Shown here: positions 30,641 to 32,187 of the stretch, piece by piece
How the letters are laid out: the number at the start of each line of letters is the position of its first letter
Numbering within the stretch: the stretch's first letter is position 1
NCBI RefSeq assembly: GCF_003946025.1
Contig: NZ_RHNR01000038.1
Location: forward strand, 1 to 32,187
Direction of reading: 5' to 3'
Origin: Lacticaseibacillus songhuajiangensis
GTDB lineage: Bacteria; Bacillota; Bacilli; Lactobacillales; Lactobacillaceae
DNA: 32,187 bases
Position numbers and translations under genes: made by a program
The notes under the pieces: generated by a model
What the model was told of the DNA's origin: nothing
The model's input: only the letters and a program-made list of their open reading frames with translations
Database searches by the model: none

Positions 30641-31169
30641 TTTGGTTTCCCCCATTCTGACTGAACTTGGCCCGAATTCGTTTGTAGGCCGCTGTGACTG
30701 TTGACGTGGCAACTCCTAACTCCATGGCAATTAAGCGGTTAGACTCAAAGCCATGACACTTCAGTAATAAGACTTCCAACTCGCGCGGTGTTAACTGCAC
30801 AGCAAGTTGCGCTAGCTGCGCACACACCTCCAGTTCTAGTTCCAAGCTATTCGGATGCGCTGGTTCCTTGCCCACCAACAGTAAGTTCTCCAGGCATTGC
30901 GCCTGTGCATCCCCATTGCGCTCTAACAACTTGCGGCGGAGCACATTATACAAGTAGTGAAAGACCAACTTGTTGAATTTCACTTGCTCTTGATTGGTGC
31001 TGACCCCATCGCGGTACCTTAAGTAATACTCGACGTATGCAAGACGACCGTCTTGTAAGTAGTCATCATAATCGGTGCGCAGCTTCCGGATGCCTAATTT
31101 CGACAGCACACCCCACACAACACGCTCATTCTGTTGCAGCAACGCAAATCCATCTTCAGCAGATTTCAT
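30597..31169 (-). CDS. ComX/SigH-like alternative sigma factor
   Basis: 190 residues. An N-terminal region-2-like segment (about 10-110; DDYLQDGRLAYVEYYLRYRDG) is followed by a C-terminal region 4 helix-turn-helix (about 125-175; QLTPRELEVLLLKCHGFESNRLIAMELGVATSTVTAAYKRIRAKF). Size and layout match the competence sigma factors of streptococci and the SigH-like factors of lactobacilli. The ATG follows GGGGGGAAC. First gene of an operon with comK; promoter at 31222-31251 and two dyads further upstream. Confidence 0.8.
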   Translation of the reverse strand: MKSAEDGFALLQQNERVVWGVLSKLGIRKLRTDYDDYLQDGRLAYVEYYLRYRDGVSTNQEQVKFNKLVFHYLYNVLRRKLLERNGDAQAQCLENLLLVGKEPAHPNSLELELEVCAQLAQLAVQLTPRELEVLLLKCHGFESNRLIAMELGVATSTVTAAYKRIRAKFSQNGGNQNDQGKTTLYAAKLQ

Positions 31170-31221
31170 GTTTGTTCCCCCCGAAACATAAATGACAGCG
31201 CTTACTACGACCCTCGTTCAG

Positions 31222-31251
31222 AATATAACACCATGTGTATTGTCTTGGCAA
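31222..31251 (-). promoter_or_regulatory. Promoter of the sigma-comK operon
   Basis: Minus strand TTGCCA (31246-31251), 18-bp spacer, extended TGT-TATATT (31222-31227), 52 bp upstream of the sigma ATG. Confidence 0.65.
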
Positions 31252-31286
31252 GTATCAATTAAATATATTTTCAAAGTTCAAATGAA

Positions 31287-31312
31287 TTGAGCAATTGTCG
31301 ACATTTGCTCAA
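31287..31312. promoter_or_regulatory. 26-bp dyad upstream of the sigma-comK promoter
   Basis: TTGAGCAA and TTGCTCAA flank a central GTCGAC; 24 of 26 positions are symmetrical. It is centred about 50 bp upstream of the -35 box, where activators often bind. Confidence 0.6.
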
Positions 31313-31337
31313 CAGGTTTCGTAAAAGCACGGATTAG

Positions 31338-31352
31338 TACACGAAACGTGTA
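31338..31352. promoter_or_regulatory. Perfect 15-bp dyad
   Basis: TACACG-AAA-CGTGTA, with GTTTCGT (31316-31322) and ACGAAAC (31341-31347) forming a second, overlapping inverted repeat. The rest of 31353-31700 is AT-rich and shows no gene or clear promoter for the rightward gene. Confidence 0.5.
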
Positions 31353-31725
31353 GTATGCGTGCAAAGTTAAACGTATTGTTTACATGATTCGGTTTCTCCC
31401 AATAAACTTTTCACGGCTTACTTCGGAAAAGCAAAAGCACAGTTCAATAACTAAATATATGTAATTTGAAATAACAACGTCGTTTAGGCGATAGCCTTAC
31501 CCGCTAAATTTAATTAATACTTCAATTCGATTCAACTTCTGCACACGTCATTTCTGCCCTCGTTTTACACCTAGCAATAGCTCCACGGCCGCTCATGGTA
31601 GTTGCCGCCTCCCTGTCCACAATTATTTTGATAATTGGCGAAAACTGGCCGAAATTGCTTTGTTTCTTACGTAAGCACGCGGCGCCGCAAGCTTACCAAA
31701 ATCAAATTCACTTGGAGGAAACATC

Positions 31726-32016
31726 ATGGCTATTACTTTTGAAAGTGCATCCGTTATCTACACCTTCGTGGATCCACTCGACCCTAAGCAGACGAAGCAC
31801 AACCACATTCTGAACAACTTGGTCGAGAATCCCGATGAAGATAAGCTGGCTGCCATTGGCGAAGAGTTCAAGCTCCTGTTGCCGAACATGACGCTGACCA
31901 AGATCACCATCAGCACTGACGCCACGCTCGACGTCGCTGTTGCGAGTGCGCCAGCACCCGCTGAGGAAAGTGGCACCACGACCACCCCAGACAGCGGCGA
32001 CAACACTGCTGCCTAG
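31726..32016 (+). CDS. DUF1659-like small protein
   Basis: 96 residues. The first ~70 (SVIYTFVDPLDPKQTKHNHILNNLVENPDEDKLAAIGEEFKLLLPNMTLTKITISTDATLDV) have the short beta-helix-beta pattern of DUF1659 proteins, which in Firmicutes usually precede a DUF2922 gene. The tail is low-complexity and acidic (APAPAEESGTTTTPDSGDNTAA). No signal peptide. The ATG follows TTGGAGG. Function unknown. It is divergent from the sigma-comK operon across a 556-bp AT-rich gap. Confidence 0.6.
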   Translation: MAITFESASVIYTFVDPLDPKQTKHNHILNNLVENPDEDKLAAIGEEFKLLLPNMTLTKITISTDATLDVAVASAPAPAEESGTTTTPDSGDNTAA

Positions 32017-32068
32017 GGACGCTGCGACCGGACCGCTCACGTAACGGTCTGCCGTCTCCGTGCGTCCC
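32016..32068. promoter_or_regulatory. Intergenic hairpin between the last two genes
   Basis: GGGACGC (32016-32022) pairs with GCGTCCC (32062-32068), enclosing GACCG/CGGTC. No U-run follows, so it is more likely an mRNA-stability or partial read-through element than a terminator. Confidence 0.5.
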
Positions 32069-32095
32069 CACACATCAATTAAGGAGGAACTCAAT

Positions 32096-32187
32096 ATGCG
32101 TTCAACCTGGATTATTCACCTCGGTATTTGGGACATGAAATCGCATCTGGCCGGTCTGAAAGCAACGTTTGGAGCGTTGCGAATACT
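32096..32187 (+). CDS. Unknown protein, N-terminal fragment cut by window end
   Basis: ATG after AAGGAGG; 30 codons are visible (MRSTWIIHLGIWDMKSHLAG...). By position it should be the partner of the DUF1659-like gene, where DUF2922 is usual, but the visible residues are too few to confirm this. Confidence 0.55.
   Translation, partial: MRSTWIIHLGIWDMKSHLAGLKATFGALRI

Overview
This window reads as chromosomal DNA from a GC-rich member of the Lactobacillaceae. The evidence is a beta-phosphoglucomutase/GH65 phosphorylase pair, a Met T-box ahead of metE, an SLAP-type secreted CAP protein, tandem Rgg-like regulators, a ComX-type sigma factor with a ComK homologue, and AGGAGG-type ribosome binding sites throughout. 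Genus and species cannot be fixed from the sequence alone. AT-rich islands stand out near 19.2-19.3 kb, 28.2-28.4 kb and 31.2-31.6 kb. No complete insertion sequence, prophage or CRISPR array is visible.

Layout. 0.2-3.7 kb (minus): pgmB and a 903-residue GH65 disaccharide phosphorylase. 3.9-7.7 kb (plus): a very long Met-specific T-box leader, metE, and an overlapping metF broken by one extra C in a C6 run. 7.7-9.7 kb: two unknown single-pass membrane proteins flanking a small cluster of DnaA-box-like sites. 10.2-11.7 kb (minus): a HesB/YqkB-like Fe-S family protein and trpS. 11.8-12.3 kb: a type I toxin-antitoxin-like locus. 12.4-17.5 kb: an S15/CocE hydrolase and a dipeptide epimerase (minus), divergent from an OppA lipoprotein (plus), which together look like peptide scavenging. 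18-19.1 kb: the CAP/SLAP protein. 19.3-19.56 kb: a strong candidate small RNA. 20.3-23.4 kb: helD, a 35-residue membrane peptide and a CPBP protease in one operon. 23.7-24.7 kb: a tandem duplication of another type I TA-like locus. 24.9-25.3 kb: a structured leader RNA ending in a 24-residue hydrophobic peptide. 25.4-26.4 kb: tRNA-Thr(GGT) and a tandem palindrome array. 26.4-28.2 kb (minus): two overlapping Rgg-like regulators. 28.5-29.7 kb: an HD hydrolase divergent from a MarR regulator. 29.7-31.2 kb (minus): an IS3-type fragment, comK and a ComX-like sigma factor overlapping comK. 31.7-32.2 kb: a DUF1659-like protein and the start of another gene.

The most unusual content is non-coding. 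(1) A roughly 205-230 bp multi-hairpin element ('family B' here) occurs three times (1-115 partial, 17527-17753, 20027-20229). Its linkers are conserved but its helices differ by compensatory changes, as expected for a conserved structured RNA or hairpin DNA. (2) A roughly 100-113 bp triple-nested palindrome ('family A') is dispersed at 10 kb, twice inside the metE T-box leader, and as a seven-unit tandem array at 25.6-26.3 kb. (3) Three convergent small-RNA/hydrophobic-peptide loci share bidirectional terminators in the manner of Fst/par modules. (4) Two further candidate structured RNAs lie at 19.3 and 25.0 kb. (5) A sigma factor and ComK are translationally overlapped, suggesting a joint competence switch. 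All functional statements come from reading the sequence; no database search was run.
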